From assembly GCA_026636295.1 (NCBI GenBank), contig CP089463.1, positions 1,178,001 to 1,242,000 of the forward strand: a stretch of 64,000 nucleotides of DNA, read 5' to 3'. A model generated the notes under the pieces. That model was not told the origin of the DNA. It searched no databases and was given only the letters and a program-made list of their open reading frames with translations. Numbering within the stretch: position 1 is the stretch's first letter; each line of letters begins with the position of its first letter. Made by a program: the position numbers and the translations under genes. The stretch is from Medakamo hakoo (lineage: Eukaryota > Chlorophyta > Trebouxiophyceae > Coccomyxaceae). Below, in pieces: positions 1 through 10,585 of the stretch.

Positions 1-3000
1 CTGGGGTGGTCGTGGCGGAGTCGGCGGCGGGCGTCGAAGCTGCGGCCTCGAGCGCCCTGCCCAGGCCGGCCGCGCGGGCGGCGGCGCGCTCGGCCTCGCG
101 CAACGCTTCCTTCAGCACCGCCTCCTGTTCGGCCCGCAGCCGCGCCTCGGCCCGCGCGTCCTCCAGCTCGGCCCGCAGGGCGGCCGCTTCGGCCTGGGCC
201 GCCGCCGTGGCCTCGGCCAGGCGCAGGGCGGCTGTTGGGTCGCCCAACAGCGCAGAAGAGGGCGGCGTCAGGAGGCCGCCCGTCGGGCCGCCCAGGCCCG
301 CGAGCGCGGCCGCGAGCGCGGGCGGTGGGGCGGGGACGGCCCGACCCGACCCGCCCGTGCCGGGCGTGTTCTCCCCACCGCCGCCAACGGCGCGCAGGGC
401 GGCAGCCGCGCTCCCACTCCCAGCCACGCCCGCGGCCAGGCGGCGGGCGTTGGACGCGAAGGATGCCGACCCCGGCGGCGGGTCGGACCGGCCTGATGAG
501 CCGGGCGTGCCGACGGACGGGCCGGCGCTCGACGCCGCCACGCCGCCGCCGCCGCCGCCGCCGCCCTGCGTCGACGTCCGCACGGGCGGTGGGCGGGCCG
601 CCGCGTCTGCCGCCGCGGCGGCGGCCGCTTCTGCCGCGGCCGCGCGGTCGGCGGCTTCCTTTGCCGCCGTCCGCGCTGTCTCCAGGTCCGACCGCAGCCC
701 GGCCAGCTCCGCCGCCGCCGCCGCCACGGCCGCGTCCCGGGCTGTCTCAGCCTGGGCAGCGCGGGCAGCAGCGGAAGCGGCATCAGCGCGCGCCGCCGCC
801 GTCGCCGCAGCCGCCTGCTCCGCCCGCTCACGTTCAGCCTCCGCTTCCGCGCGCGCGGCCGCGGCCGCAGCCTCCGCCGCCGCGACGGCCGGGCCCGGCA
901 GGGCGGACGACGCGGCCGCGGACGCGGCCGCCGCGGCTTCGGCACGCAAAGACGCCGCCCGTTCTTCCAGGGCTTCGTACCGGGCCCGCCACTGGTCGGC
1001 GGCGGCTTCAGCCGCGGACGCGGCAGTGCGGGCAGCGGCCGCGTCGGCGACTGCCGCCTCGGCCCGGGCTTCCGCCTCTGCCGCCGCCGTCCGGCCGGCC
1101 TCTGCGGCGGCAGCGGCTTCCGCGCGGGCGGCGTCGGCTTCAGCGCGCGCCGCAGCCGCTTCTTCCCGCGCCGCCGCCGCGCCTGCCTCCGCCGCGCCGT
1201 CTGCCCTCGCACGCTCGGCCGCCAGGTCGGCGTCTTTCGCCTGCAGCAACGCCGCCGCCCGGGCTTTGTACCCCTCCAGCTCCGACGTGGCGGCTGCAGC
1301 AGACGCGCGCGCAGCCTCGGCCTCAGCTTTGGCGCTCGCGGCGTCGGCGATCGCCTTTTCGGCCGCGGCTTCCGCTTCCGTTTTAGCCGCGGCCGCCGTG
1401 GCCGCCCGCCGCTTCAGGTCGGCCAGCGCCCGCTTAATTTTCTCGCGGTCGGCTTCACGTGCGGCCTTTTCGGCGGCTAGGTCGGCGGCCAGGGCAGACG
1501 CGGACGAACCCTCAGCGTCGGCCGCGGCTTTGGCGGCGGTCGCAGACGCGGCGGTTGCTTCCGCGGCCTGGGCCCGCTCGGCCGCGGCTGCTGCTGCGGC
1601 TTCGGCGTCCGCCTGGGCCCGTGCCGCCTCAAACGCAGCGGCTTCCGCCTTTTCAGCGCGGGCCGTCGAATCAGATGCTTTGGTTTCGGCGGCGACGGCT
1701 TTTTCGCGTTCGGCGACTAAAGCAGCAGACGCAGTCTCGGCGCGCGCGGCCGCTTCCGCCGCTGCCGCTTCGGCCGCCGCCACTTTCTCACGGAGCTCGC
1801 CCTCCGCGGCGGCCGCGGCAGCCGCGTCGCCATTCCCTTTGGCAGCCGCCGCGAGCTCTTCCCGTAAAGACGCGATCGTGGCCCGGGCGTCGGCCAGCGC
1901 AGCGTCGGCAGCGGTCGCGGTTTCGTCCGCCTTGGCCGCCGCTGCTTCACGGGCCATGGCCGCCTCCTTTTGAGCGGCAGCCAGCTCGCTGCGCAAGCTG
2001 GCGACGGTGGCCTCGGCATCGGCCAGGGCGGCAGAGGACGCGGTGGCGTCGGCGTCGTCTTTTTTCTCTCCAGAGGCAGCCGTCGCCTTGGCTGCTTCCT
2101 CCCGCGCGTCCGCCGCCTCCTTCCGCGCGTCCGCCGCCTCCTTCCGCGCGTCCGCCAGCTCGGCGCGTGCAGCCGCCAAGTCGGCTTGGGATTGCTTCAA
2201 AGCGGCAGCAGCCCCCTCGTCGACAGGCGGCGGTGGCGGTGGCGTCTCTTTGACCTTGGCTTCGGCCGCGTCGGCACGCTCCGCCGCCGCGGCCGCGGCC
2301 GCCCGCGCCGCGGACGCTTCTTCCTTGGCTGTGGCGAGTTCGGCGCGCAAGGCATCGGCTTCCGCTTTGGCGGCTTCAACGGCAGCGGCAGCGGCGGCGC
2401 TGCCGCCGTCGCCTTCGGTCGCCTTTGCCGTGGCCTCAGCTTCAGCCGCGTCTTTGGCCGCGGCCAGCTCGCGGACGGTGCCCTTCAGCACGGCCAGCTG
2501 ATCTTCTGCCGCGGCCGCGCGTTCCCCGGCTTCAGCGGCCGCTTGCGCCGCCGCCTCCTTGGCCGCCACCTCAACGGCCGTCTCTTTCTTTTGCGCGTCC
2601 AGCGACGCGAGCGCGTTGCGCAACTGGCCCGCCATCGTCTCGGCTTCCGCGGCGGCCGCGGACCGGCGGGCTTCCGCATCGGCGGCGGCGGATGCGGCCG
2701 CGGAACCTGCGGACGCTGCCGCCGTCAACTCGGCCAGGCGGGCGTCCCGGGCTTTGAGTTTTTTCAAGGCCTGTGGAGTGTTGATGGATGGGATGGAGGA
2801 GCAGGTTGAGAGGAGGAGCAAAAGACGCGCGCCGTGCAAGGGACCACGCCTTTGTGCATGCCGTCTTTCCATCTTCAGGACAAGGCACAGCATCTGAGCT
2901 CTGTCTGGCAGAGCTTTTGGGCATTGGGCCTTCCGTCTGGAGGCAGCAGGCGCGGCGAAAACATGTGCGCGCAGTCAAAAAAAAACTTGCATCGACGAAC

Positions 3001-3095
3001 AAAACCTGCAGCTCTTCCAGCGATTTGGCCGCGACGGACGCGGGGATGGCCGGCCGAACACCTTTCGATGGTGAAGGACTGGCCGCGGCCGACAT
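1..3095 (-). CDS. Ala-rich coiled-coil protein, 3' part outside window
   Basis: Partial gene of unknown function. Exon 1 is 3095..3006 (ATG, starting MSAAASPSPSKGVRPAIP) and exon 2 runs from 2770 off the left edge with no stop; the intron uses GT..AG and both ends are phase 0, joining LEELQ to ALKKLKARD. The roughly 950 visible residues are dominated by Ala with Glu, Lys, Asp and Arg in heptad-like spacing (for example ATVASLRSELAAAQKEAAM), which predicts a long alpha-helical coiled coil, broken by a Pro/Gly-rich stretch near 530-580. Near 2099-2158 a 21-bp unit is repeated and encodes the heptad ADARKEA. A scaffold or filament-like role is inference only. The complementary plus-strand ORF is a compositional shadow. 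It shares a ~200-bp divergent upstream region with the OMA1-like gene. Confidence 0.7.
2099..2158. repeat. 21-bp tandem repeat encoding one heptad
   Basis: About three near-identical copies of a 21-bp unit (tccgcgcgtccgccgcctcct on plus, within one base at its edges). Twenty-one bases equal seven codons, so each copy adds exactly one heptad (ADARKEA) to the coiled coil read on the minus strand without shifting frame. Confidence 0.8.
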
Positions 3096-3292
3096 GGTGG
3101 GGGTGCGCGGAGGTGTGTGAGCGAGTGCGAGGCGCGCGCGAGCGCACACCGCACGTCTTTTTGCGCTCGGGAGCGCGGAACGAACTCTGGGACGCCTGTC
3201 CAGCGTTGTCTTCACTCTTCTTCTTTCCGGCCAGCAGAGAAAAGGAGAAAAGCTTCGGCTTTCGCGTGCAGGAGCGGACCCAGACACACACC

Positions 3293-4412
3293 ATGATCCC
3301 ACGCTGGGCCATCGCCATCGGCGCTGGCCTGCTCTTCCGCTTGGTGAGGCGGGACCGGCGGCAGCGCGTGCCGTTCACGGGCCGCAAGTGAGTGACACGA
3401 GCCAACGAGGAGGGGCATGCGGCCGGCGGACGTGGAACGCGGCGGGTTGGGGTGGACCGCCGTCGCCGCACGCACGTTGCCAGGGTGTCTAAGTGTCCGA
3501 GCTTGGCGTTCGCGTAGCAATCAGAGCGTGGCGGAGGGGGTCATTTGTGCCGGACGACACGCAACAAAACGCGCTGTCCGTCTTTTTTTGTGCCTGGCCC
3601 ACGCGCACCACCTCACCCTCAAACCCACCACCCCACCCCTCCATGTTTCCAGGCATGCCATCCTCATCCCGGAACCCGTCGAACGCGCGCTGGGCGAGAC
3701 CACGTTCGCCCGCATGATGGCGGGCAAACGCCGACTCCCCGACTCGGACCCGCGGTCGCAGCGCGTCGCGCGCCTGGGCGCCCGCCTCGCGCGCATCGCG
3801 ATGGCCGGGGACGGCGGGAAAGGCTACACGGGGCACCTGGCCGACTGCGCCTGGCGCTTTGTCGTCGTCGCGGACCCGGAAATCAACGCCTGCGCCCTGC
3901 CCGGCGGCAAGGTCGTCGTCAACTCCGGCCTGTGCGACAACTTTGCGGGGGATGACGACGCCCTCGCGTTTGTGCTGGCGCACGAGATCGGGCACGTCGT
4001 CGCCCGCCACTCGGCGGAACAGCTGACCGCCGCGACGGCCGTGAACCTCATTGCGACGGTCGCCCAGGCCGCCGCGGCCGCGTCCGGCGTGCCCGGCGCG
4101 CTGGACCGGCGCATGGCCGAGGGCATTGAGGGGCTGCTGGACATGGGGCTGTTCCGCCCGCGCTCGCGTGAGCAGGAGTTTGAGGCCGACGCCATCGGCG
4201 TCGAGCTGTGCAAGCGGGGCGGGTTTGCGAGCCCCACCGGCAGCCTGCGCGTGTTCCAGTGCTTTGACGCCCTGACGCGCCAGCGCATGGGCGCCATCTC
4301 CCAGCAGCAGCAGGCGTTCCTCAACTTTTTGTCGACGCACCCGACGCCGCGCGACCGCGCGATCGCGGTCTCGGACCGGGAGGCGCTGCCGGCCATTGCC
4401 GGGGCGCGGTGA
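3293..4412 (+). CDS. M48-family metalloprotease, OMA1-like
   Basis: Zinc metallopeptidase of 284 residues in two exons (3293..3387, 3653..4412; phase 2 junction at a Lys codon). Residues 4-17 (RWAIAIGAGLLFRL) are a hydrophobic N-terminal segment, consistent with membrane anchoring. The zinc-binding helix is HEIGHVVARH, and the third ligand is the Glu in EFEADAIGVEL. The motif LSTHPTPRDRA near the C terminus is the usual M48C ending. OMA1 in yeast and animals is an inner-mitochondrial-membrane stress protease; plant and algal homologues are similar, so mitochondrial quality control is the likely role. Length and motif order are complete. It could be another M48C member rather than the strict OMA1 orthologue. 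Confidence 0.85.
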
Positions 4413-4629
4413 GGAGTGTGTGTGTGGGGGGGGTGCCTGTCTGCGCGTGGCGGCGCCGCCTGCTGTGTGGTTGCCCCTGTGGTGGCTCGTGGTGATGGGA
4501 TGCGAGGTGGTGGGGTGGAAAGTGTTTTTGCAAAGACACGTGCGCCCGCCCCCGCATCTCAACCTACGACCGAACAATGCCTCTCTCTCTCTCTCTCTCT
4601 CAATCCCATCACACACTCTCAACCTCTCT

Positions 4630-5550
4630 CTAATACTGGTGGGACGCCAGCGAGTCCAGGAACCCGGAAAGTTTGGCCCACGCCAGGATCGCGGCGGCCG
4701 GCCCCAAAAACGCGACCGTCGCGCCTACCAGCAGCGGCGTGTCGTCGCGCGCGTCTTCGGCCGCGTTCCGCGCGGCCCGGGCGGACAGGCGCTTGGCTAA
4801 GGCGCGGGCTTCGCGTTCGTATTCGACTGCGGCGGGCGGAGGGATGTACGACGGCGGCGCGGTGGAGACGTCGGGGAGGGACGGCGCGGCCGGCGCGTCT
4901 GCGCCGGCCGCGCCCTCTGCCTCCCCCTCCCCGTCGTCGTCCGCCGCCGCCGCCGCCGCCGCCGCCGCGGTTTCCTGGGCTTCCACCCAGGCGGCAATGG
5001 CCTCGTCCGGGATGGGTTCGCCACTGAACTCGACGTCCAGCGTCACAGACCGGGCGACGCGGATCAGGTCGCGCACACGCGACAGCGGCGCGTTGCCGGG
5101 TGTCAGCTGCCAACGCTCGCCCCGCCGCGTCGGGTGCGGGAGCGAGAGCAGGCACAGGCCTGGGCAAATGCCGAGTGCCGCCAGCTCGTCCGCGACGGCC
5201 GTGACGACGATGCGGGGGGCGGACCCGTCCCAGATTTCGGAAATGCGGAGGCCCTGGCGCACCGCGGGTGCGGGCAGGGTGAGGGTGAAGGAGGGCGGAG
5301 GGGGCGCCGCCGCCGCAGCCTCCTCAGGCGGAGGAGGCGGGGAGCGCGCAGGCGCAGCGGGTGGCGGCGTGGGCGCTGCCGGCCCCTCTGCCAACAGACC
5401 CGGCGGCGCGGATTCGACGGCGGCGTCCAGGGCGGGCGCTTCCGTCGGAGCTGTGCGCGCGACGACACGCGTCAGACGAGGTGCCGACGCCTGACCGACG
5501 CGAGGGACGCCCGACGGGCGGGCCAGGCACTGCGGGCGGAGGGCGTTCAT
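4630..5550 (-). CDS. Plastid-targeted PDZ-like protein with C-terminal membrane helix
   Basis: Single exon, 306 residues. I chose the Met at 5550 (MNALRPQCLARPSGVPRVG) because what follows looks like a chloroplast transit peptide, rich in Arg, Ser and Ala with few acids; an upstream in-frame extension has no such character. After a Pro/Ala linker comes a globular segment of about 100 residues (FTLTLPAPAVRQGLRISEIWD ... VTLDVEF) whose order resembles a PDZ fold, as found in several thylakoid proteins. An acidic Ala-rich linker and a hydrophobic stretch near the C terminus (LVGATVAFLGPAAAILAWA) follow. No catalytic motif is visible. Function unknown; a plastid membrane adaptor is inference. Confidence 0.6.
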   Translation of the reverse strand: MNALRPQCLARPSGVPRVGQASAPRLTRVVARTAPTEAPALDAAVESAPPGLLAEGPAAPTPPPAAPARSPPPPPEEAAAAAPPPPSFTLTLPAPAVRQGLRISEIWDGSAPRIVVTAVADELAALGICPGLCLLSLPHPTRRGERWQLTPGNAPLSRVRDLIRVARSVTLDVEFSGEPIPDEAIAAWVEAQETAAAAAAAAADDDGEGEAEGAAGADAPAAPSLPDVSTAPPSYIPPPAAVEYEREARALAKRLSARAARNAAEDARDDTPLLVGATVAFLGPAAAILAWAKLSGFLDSLASHQY

Positions 5551-5719
5551 TGTTTGACGCGCTTGCTCCAACGAGCGTTTGCTGCTTTGGCCACGTCGGA
5601 CGCGAAAGGAGGGATTCACTGTTCCTTTTTTTTCCGACCCGCGCCTTCCCCACGCCCGATCTCGCTCACCCGCCAAGCCAAGCCAAGCCTTGTCGACCTT
5701 GCGCACTCAGCCACCAACC

Positions 5720-6669
5720 ATGGCCTCTCTCCGTGCTCCGCTGCTGCCGTGCCCTAGTTCCTCGGCCATGCGCGCGACGCGCGCCGCGGCGCGCCTGCCG
5801 ACGTCCACCCCCTCCTCCCTGGCCCCGCGCCTGGTGCCCACCCGGGCGGTCGCCACTTCGACCATCCGCAAAGACGGCGGCGATGACAGCGCCCTGGACG
5901 CTGGAGTCGCCGACGTCCGGTCCATCCCGCCTGCCACCCTACCGGGCACGCCGACCTCCTTCCTCTTTTCCCAGGCTGAACTCATCGAAAAGGCGAAAGC
6001 CCTGTTTGCCACGGACACGGGCGTGCGTGGCGGGCCTGAAGCCGAGGCCCTGCTGGCGGACGACTTCCGGTTTGAGTTCCCTGTCGTGAGCCGTTGCGTT
6101 TTTGATGGGACGGAGAGAGGGGGAGAAGGGGGGACCGCGTTCTCTTTCCTTCCATGCATCCATCCTCTCACGCCTCGTGTTCTCTCTTCCTCTCAACAGT
6201 CGCCAAGGCCGACTACCTGAAGGCTGTCCGCTCTTTCAACCTGCGGACCGCCATCCCCAACTTGAACGCTAACGCGTACGGCTGGCAGGTGGACGCGTAC
6301 GAGCCCAACCGCGTCTTCTTTTTCATCCGGACGAGCGGGACCGCCACCGGCCCGCTGAATTTTTTCGGAAAGGTCATCCAGCCGTCGTCCCCTCCCAAAA
6401 CCGTGCTGGGCGCTCCTGAAGTCTGTTCCTACACCTTCAACGCCGACGGTCAATGCACCTCGTTCACAGGCGGCTACGTCGCCGACCGCCGCGTCGGCAA
6501 CACGGGCGGCATGGGCGCCGTGTTCGGGATTCTGCACGCCCTGGGCGCGCCGGTTCCCAAGCCCGGCACGTTTGGTTTCGCTGTCGCGTCGCTCGTCCGC
6601 AAGGTGACGGCGGCCATCGCGGGCTTGGTGGCTGCCGTCACGGGCAAGAAGAAGGAGGCGACGGCTTGA
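5720..6669 (+). CDS. Plastid NTF2/SnoaL-like protein
   Basis: 280 residues in two exons (5720..6092, 6200..6669). The obvious GTGAGC at 6086 gives the wrong phase; GTTGCG at 6093 restores frame and yields FRFEFPVVSLAKADYLKAV, which matches the (D)DF-F-PVVGPLSK-YLKA block of a conserved algal NTF2-like family. The first ~45 residues (MASLRAPLLPCPSS..., Arg/Ser/Ala-rich) look like a plastid transit peptide. The middle contains the conical NTF2-type beta pattern (YGWQVDAYEPNRVFFFIR). The family is widespread in microalgae but its substrate is unknown; I assign no reaction. Its start lies ~170 bp from the divergent PDZ-like gene. Confidence 0.65.
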
Positions 6670-6885
6670 AGGAGGGAGGCTGACGGTTCCACCGTGCGTG
6701 GTTGAGAGCGGAAAAACGAAGACGGGGCGCAGAGAGAGGGCCGCGGGGGTGGATGGGATGGAGAGAGCGCTGCGTGAGTGTGTTGATTCTTTTCTGAGAC
6801 GGGCGCGGACGGCAGGGGCTCCGCCCGCCCTCCCATCCATCATCATCTACGCGCCTCATTCTACACCCCTCCCTACCCCCCGCCT

Positions 6886-7263
6886 TCACTTTGCACCGCT
6901 CACCGCCTCTGCCAGTTGCCGCGCGGCCAACGCCGCGACCACCGCCGCCCGCAGGTCTTCACCCACCCACCCGCCCAGCTCGGCCGGCGACGACCTCAAC
7001 AAATACCGGTCCAGCCCGCCCGCTTTGTCCACATTCCTCAACGCGGACGCGGTCGCCCGCACGCGCACGGCGCGCCCCAGCGCCGCCGACCACAGGCTGG
7101 CCGGCTGGGCGTTGGGCTTCCACACCCGGCGCGACCGGTTGCCGCCGTCTTCCGACACGCGGTTGCCGGCCAGGACGGTCTTGCCGGCGTACAGGCCGCG
7201 GGCCGTGCGCCGGGCGATGGACCGGGTCAAGGCCGTGAGGAGGAGCGGTGTTGTGAGAGGCAT
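6886..7263 (-). CDS. Mitochondrial ribosomal protein L28 (bL28m)
   Basis: Single exon, 125 residues. Conserved bL28 features are easy to see: GLYAGKTVLAGNRVSEDGG, then NRSRRVWKPN near residue 50, the strand VRVRATASALRNVDKAGG and LDRYLL. The short N terminus (MPLTTPLLLTALTRSIARR) is amphipathic and Arg-containing, as expected for a mitochondrial presequence, and the NVDKAGGLDRYLL ending is typical of mitochondrial rather than plastid L28. It sits in the large subunit of the mitoribosome. A long ORF continues upstream antisense to the ABC-F gene, but that part has no similarity to anything and is ignored. Confidence 0.85.
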   Translation of the reverse strand: MPLTTPLLLTALTRSIARRTARGLYAGKTVLAGNRVSEDGGNRSRRVWKPNAQPASLWSAALGRAVRVRATASALRNVDKAGGLDRYLLRSSPAELGGWVGEDLRAAVVAALAARQLAEAVSGAK

Positions 7264-7702
7264 GTCGGACCGAGGCACAGAGAGGGTGGTCGGCGGCCAA
7301 TCAAGCTGCTGCGCGCGGCGGCTCTCTTCCAGGGTGCAACGCCCACTGTCGCAGCCTGAGCTTCCGTGTGCGGGTGAGCAGAGGGTCTGGGCGGTCGGCC
7401 GCAGGACAAGGAGGTGGAAGAGTGGGCGTGTGGCGTGCGGACAAAGCCGCACCACAAACGTCTTCTCCGGCAGATAGCGTTTCTGGGGCAGAGTGGCGGG
7501 GGTCGGCCCGCAAAGGCCGCCACACCAACTTGCTCGGTCGGGGCGTCGCAAGCCCTCAGAAAACACGCGCCGTGCGGACGAGGGAGCCGTCCTCCTCTCC
7601 CAATCCCCACATCCAGCCCCGCTCTGAACCCGTCCCTTGCCTGGACAGGACGTGGAACTCTCAGAAAGCTTCATCCACCCTCTCCCACCCTGCCGTAAAA
7701 CA
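7264..7702. promoter_or_regulatory. Divergent intergenic region, mL28 / ABC-F
   Basis: About 440 bp separate the two start codons. I see no convincing TATA box or repeat. The region must hold the promoters and 5' UTRs of both genes. Several ORFs cross it but none has coding character. Confidence 0.4.
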
Positions 7703-10585
7703 ATGCGGCCGACGACCGCGCCGCCGCCGGCTGCGGCAGCGCGCGCCCTGCCGCCGCCCCGCCGACCGTGCACGTACGTTGCTTCTTTGACTTTGACGCG
7801 CCCGCAGCAGGAGCTTGCGTCCGTGCATGTAGACGCCGCGTGGACGTGCCAGTCCGCGTCGCCTGCCACCTCCTGGCCGCTGGCGGAGCACACGCGCAAG
7901 AAGCGCCACCAATTTTCTCTTCTTCCGCGGCTTGCGAAAACTCTCATGGCAACGTTTGCCCCTCCCTCTCCCACAGGCCATCTGCTCCTTCCACCACCGC
8001 ACCGACACGCGACGTGGTCGCTGCTGCTAAAAAAATCAAGGGGTCCAAGGTGTCGCAGGCCGCGCTGGAGAGCCTGGCCGCGTTTGAGGTGCGTTGCTGC
8101 GTGTTTTTCTTTTTCTTTTTTCGTGACGAGCGGGCGGGGGATCCACCCACTTCCGCTGGCGTGCACGGACCGTGGCGACGCTTGCGGAGGGGCTCGATGC
8201 GGCGTGGAGGTCAAACACTCGCCGCTCTCACAACCCGCACACCTCCCAACCACAACCATGCAGGCCGCCCAAGCATCTTCGTCCTCCAACCTGGACGACT
8301 CGCCCTTCCCGGACGGCGGCGGCGGTGGCAAGAAGAAAAAAGTCAAGCCGCCGAAAGCCAAGGGTAAAGCTAAACCCGAGAAGGCACTGTCGGCCGAGGA
8401 AGAAGCCGAGGAAGCCGCGGTGCGCGCGGCGGAGGAAGCGGCGGAAGCGCGGGCAGAGGCAAAACGGAAAGCGGACGCGGAAGCTAAGGCGGCGGCGGCG
8501 GCGGCGGCGGCGGCGGCCGTCGCCGCAGAGCCTGTTGCTGCTGCTGGTGCTGACGGCGAGCCTGCCGCGAAGAAGGAGGTGAAAGCCGAGCCCGCCGCCG
8601 TGGCTGTGGCGGACGCGTCGGCCGACGACGACGCGACCGCGGCCTCCTCGTCCGAACCGGACGACCACGCCCTGTCCTCCTCCGTCTCCACGCCCGCCCT
8701 GGCCGCCCGCAAGTCGGGCGCGTCAAACAAAGCGTCTGCGTCAGCGGCTGCAGCCGCCGCCCAGACCGTGCCGTCCGGCATCCGCCTGGACGGCGTGTCC
8801 ATCACCTTCAAAAACGCGCAAGTCCTCAACGGCGTGTCCTGGGAGTGCAAGGCGGGCGAGCGCGTGGGCCTGGTCGGCGTCAACGGCGCGGGCAAGACCA
8901 CGCAACTCCAAATCATCGCGGGCGCGCTGGTGCCGGACGAGGGCGTCGTCCTGCGCCAGTCGGCGTCCATGAAGATCGCGTACCTGACCCAGGAGTTCGA
9001 CGTCGTCCCCACCCGCACCGTCCGCGAAGAGTTCATGTCCGCCTTCGCCGACCAGATGGCGGTGCTGGACCGCACGGAAGCCGTGCAGAAGGCGCTGGAG
9101 GCCGTGGGCTCGGACATGGGCGCCATGTCGGACCTGCTGGACGAGCTGGCGGACTTGAACGCGGCGGCGGCCGACCTGGACATGGGCACGCTCGACAAGC
9201 GGGTGGACGCCATGATGCCCGCCCTGGGCTTTGGGCCGGACGACAACGACCGCCTGGTCGCGTCCTACTCCGGCGGCTGGCAGATGCGGATGTGCCTGGG
9301 CAAGATCCTGCTGCAGGAGCCGGACCTGCTCCTGCTGGACGAGCCGACCAACCACCTGGACCTGGCCGCCATCGAGTGGCTGGAGCGCTACCTGAAGACC
9401 GAGGCGGGCGACGTGCCCATGGTCATCGTCTCGCACGACCGCGAGTTCCTGGACCGGCTGTGCACCAAGATCGTGGAGACGGAGCGCGGCGTGGCGACGA
9501 GCTACAAGGGCAACTACAGCGCGTACGTCGCGGCCAAGGCCGAGCGCACGGCGGCCGCCTGGGTCGCCTGGGAACGCCAGCAGAAAGAAATCGCGCGGCT
9601 GCGGGACCTGGTCACCCGCCTGTCCGGCGGCGCGCAGTCGGGCCGCGCGGCGGCCGCCGCCAAAGACTTGGCCCGGTTGACGGGCCCGGACGCCGTGCCC
9701 AAGCCCTTCACGCCGCGCAAGCGCGCGTTCACCTTCCCGGCCGTCGACCGCATGGGCCAGGCCGTCCTGACCGTCAAGGACCTGACGCACGGGTATGGCG
9801 GGGGGCCGCCCCTGCTGTCGCACGCCAACTTGGAGGTGGCCAAGGGCGAGCGCCTGGCGATCATCGGGCCCAACGGCGCGGGCAAGTCGACGCTCCTGCG
9901 CCTGGTCATGGGCACCGAACAGCCCAACCAGGGCACCGTGTCCCTGGGCGCGCACGGCATCAAGCCCAACTACTTTGAACAAAACCAGGCGGAAGCCTTG
10001 CAGCCGCACCTGACTGTGCTGGAGACCGTGCAACGCGCCGCGGCCGCCGCCGGGCTGACGGACATGGAGGTGAAGGCGCTGCTGGGGCGCATGCAGTTTG
10101 GCGGCACCGCCATGGACAAGCGGGTCTCCGTCCTGTCGGGCGGCGAGAAGGCGCGGCTGGCCCTGGCCACCTTCATGGCGTCCGCGGGCACGCTGCTGGT
10201 GCTGGACGAGCCGACCAACCACCTGGACATTCCGTCCAAGGAAATGTTGGAGGACGCGCTGCGCGGGTTTGGCGGCGCCGTCATCGCGGTCTCGCACGAC
10301 CGCTACTTCCTGCGGCGCGTCGCCACGCGCGTCGTCGCCATTGAAGGCGGGGCGCTCATCGACTACGAGGGCGACTACGCCCGCTTCCTGGAACGCAACG
10401 CGGGCGAGGCGGAAGTCATGGCGGCCAAGGCGGCCAAGGACAAGGCCGACGCGCAGGCGCGCATCAAAGCAAAGTCCAAGCAGTCGAAAGCCGAAAAGCT
10501 GCTGGAGAAGAAGGCGAAGGCGAAAGCGTTTGCGGCGGGCGGCGGCGAGAAAAAGGCCGCCAAGAACGCCAAGCGTTGGAAGTGA
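7703..10585 (+). CDS. ABC-F family ATPase (twin-ABC, no membrane domain)
   Basis: 834 residues in three exons (7703..7773, 7977..8088, 8264..10585); the first donor is GTACGT and phases match. After a basic N terminus and a long Lys/Ala/Glu-rich helical region come two nucleotide-binding domains. The first has Walker A GVNGAGKTT, signature YSGGWQMR and Walker B LLLLDEPTNHLD; the second has GPNGAGKST, LSGGEKARLALA and LLVLDEPTNHLD, each followed by a switch His (SHDR). The linker between the domains is long, as in translation factors of the ABC-F group (EttA, Uup, GCN20, plant ABCF5). No transmembrane segments are present, so it acts on ribosomes or as a regulator, not as a transporter. Plastid targeting is possible from the Arg/Pro/Ala-rich start but not certain. 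Confidence 0.88.
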   Translation: MRPTTAPPPAAAARALPPPRRPCTYVASLTLTRPQQELASVHVDAAWTCQSASPATSWPLAEHTRKKRHQFSLLPRLAKTLMATFAPPSPTGHLLLPPPHRHATWSLLLKKSRGPRCRRPRWRAWPRLRCVAACFSFSFFVTSGRGIHPLPLACTDRGDACGGARCGVEVKHSPLSQPAHLPTTTMQAAQASSSSNLDDSPFPDGGGGGKKKKVKPPKAKGKAKPEKALSAEEEAEEAAVRAAEEAAEARAEAKRKADAEAKAAAAAAAAAAVAAEPVAAAGADGEPAAKKEVKAEPAAVAVADASADDDATAASSSEPDDHALSSSVSTPALAARKSGASNKASASAAAAAAQTVPSGIRLDGVSITFKNAQVLNGVSWECKAGERVGLVGVNGAGKTTQLQIIAGALVPDEGVVLRQSASMKIAYLTQEFDVVPTRTVREEFMSAFADQMAVLDRTEAVQKALEAVGSDMGAMSDLLDELADLNAAAADLDMGTLDKRVDAMMPALGFGPDDNDRLVASYSGGWQMRMCLGKILLQEPDLLLLDEPTNHLDLAAIEWLERYLKTEAGDVPMVIVSHDREFLDRLCTKIVETERGVATSYKGNYSAYVAAKAERTAAAWVAWERQQKEIARLRDLVTRLSGGAQSGRAAAAAKDLARLTGPDAVPKPFTPRKRAFTFPAVDRMGQAVLTVKDLTHGYGGGPPLLSHANLEVAKGERLAIIGPNGAGKSTLLRLVMGTEQPNQGTVSLGAHGIKPNYFEQNQAEALQPHLTVLETVQRAAAAAGLTDMEVKALLGRMQFGGTAMDKRVSVLSGGEKARLALATFMASAGTLLVLDEPTNHLDIPSKEMLEDALRGFGGAVIAVSHDRYFLRRVATRVVAIEGGALIDYEGDYARFLERNAGEAEVMAAKAAKDKADAQARIKAKSKQSKAEKLLEKKAKAKAFAAGGGEKKAAKNAKRWK

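Noticed and set aside
6-1973. 655-codon plus-strand frame, almost pure Ala/Ser
   Set aside because: It is the antisense of the minus-strand coiled-coil gene; GC-rich helical coding makes the opposite frame open. The minus strand gives a proper heptad pattern and a spliced start.
3653-4412. Bacterial-type operon or recent bacterial transfer of the M48 protease
   Set aside because: It has a GT-AG intron and the same base composition as its neighbours.
6086-6200. GTGAGC at 6086 as donor of the NTF2-like gene
   Set aside because: It looks better by consensus but gives the wrong phase with the only acceptor; the GTTGCG at 6093 keeps the conserved PVV-L-K-YLKA block.
7264-9246. Long minus-strand frame continuing upstream of mL28 across the ABC-F gene
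   Set aside because: Only its last 125 codons match a protein (L28). The rest is antisense to a well-conserved ABC-F sequence.
8741-10297. 518-codon minus-strand frame
   Set aside because: Fully antisense to the two ATPase domains of ABC-F; composition rich in Arg, His, Gln as expected for a shadow.
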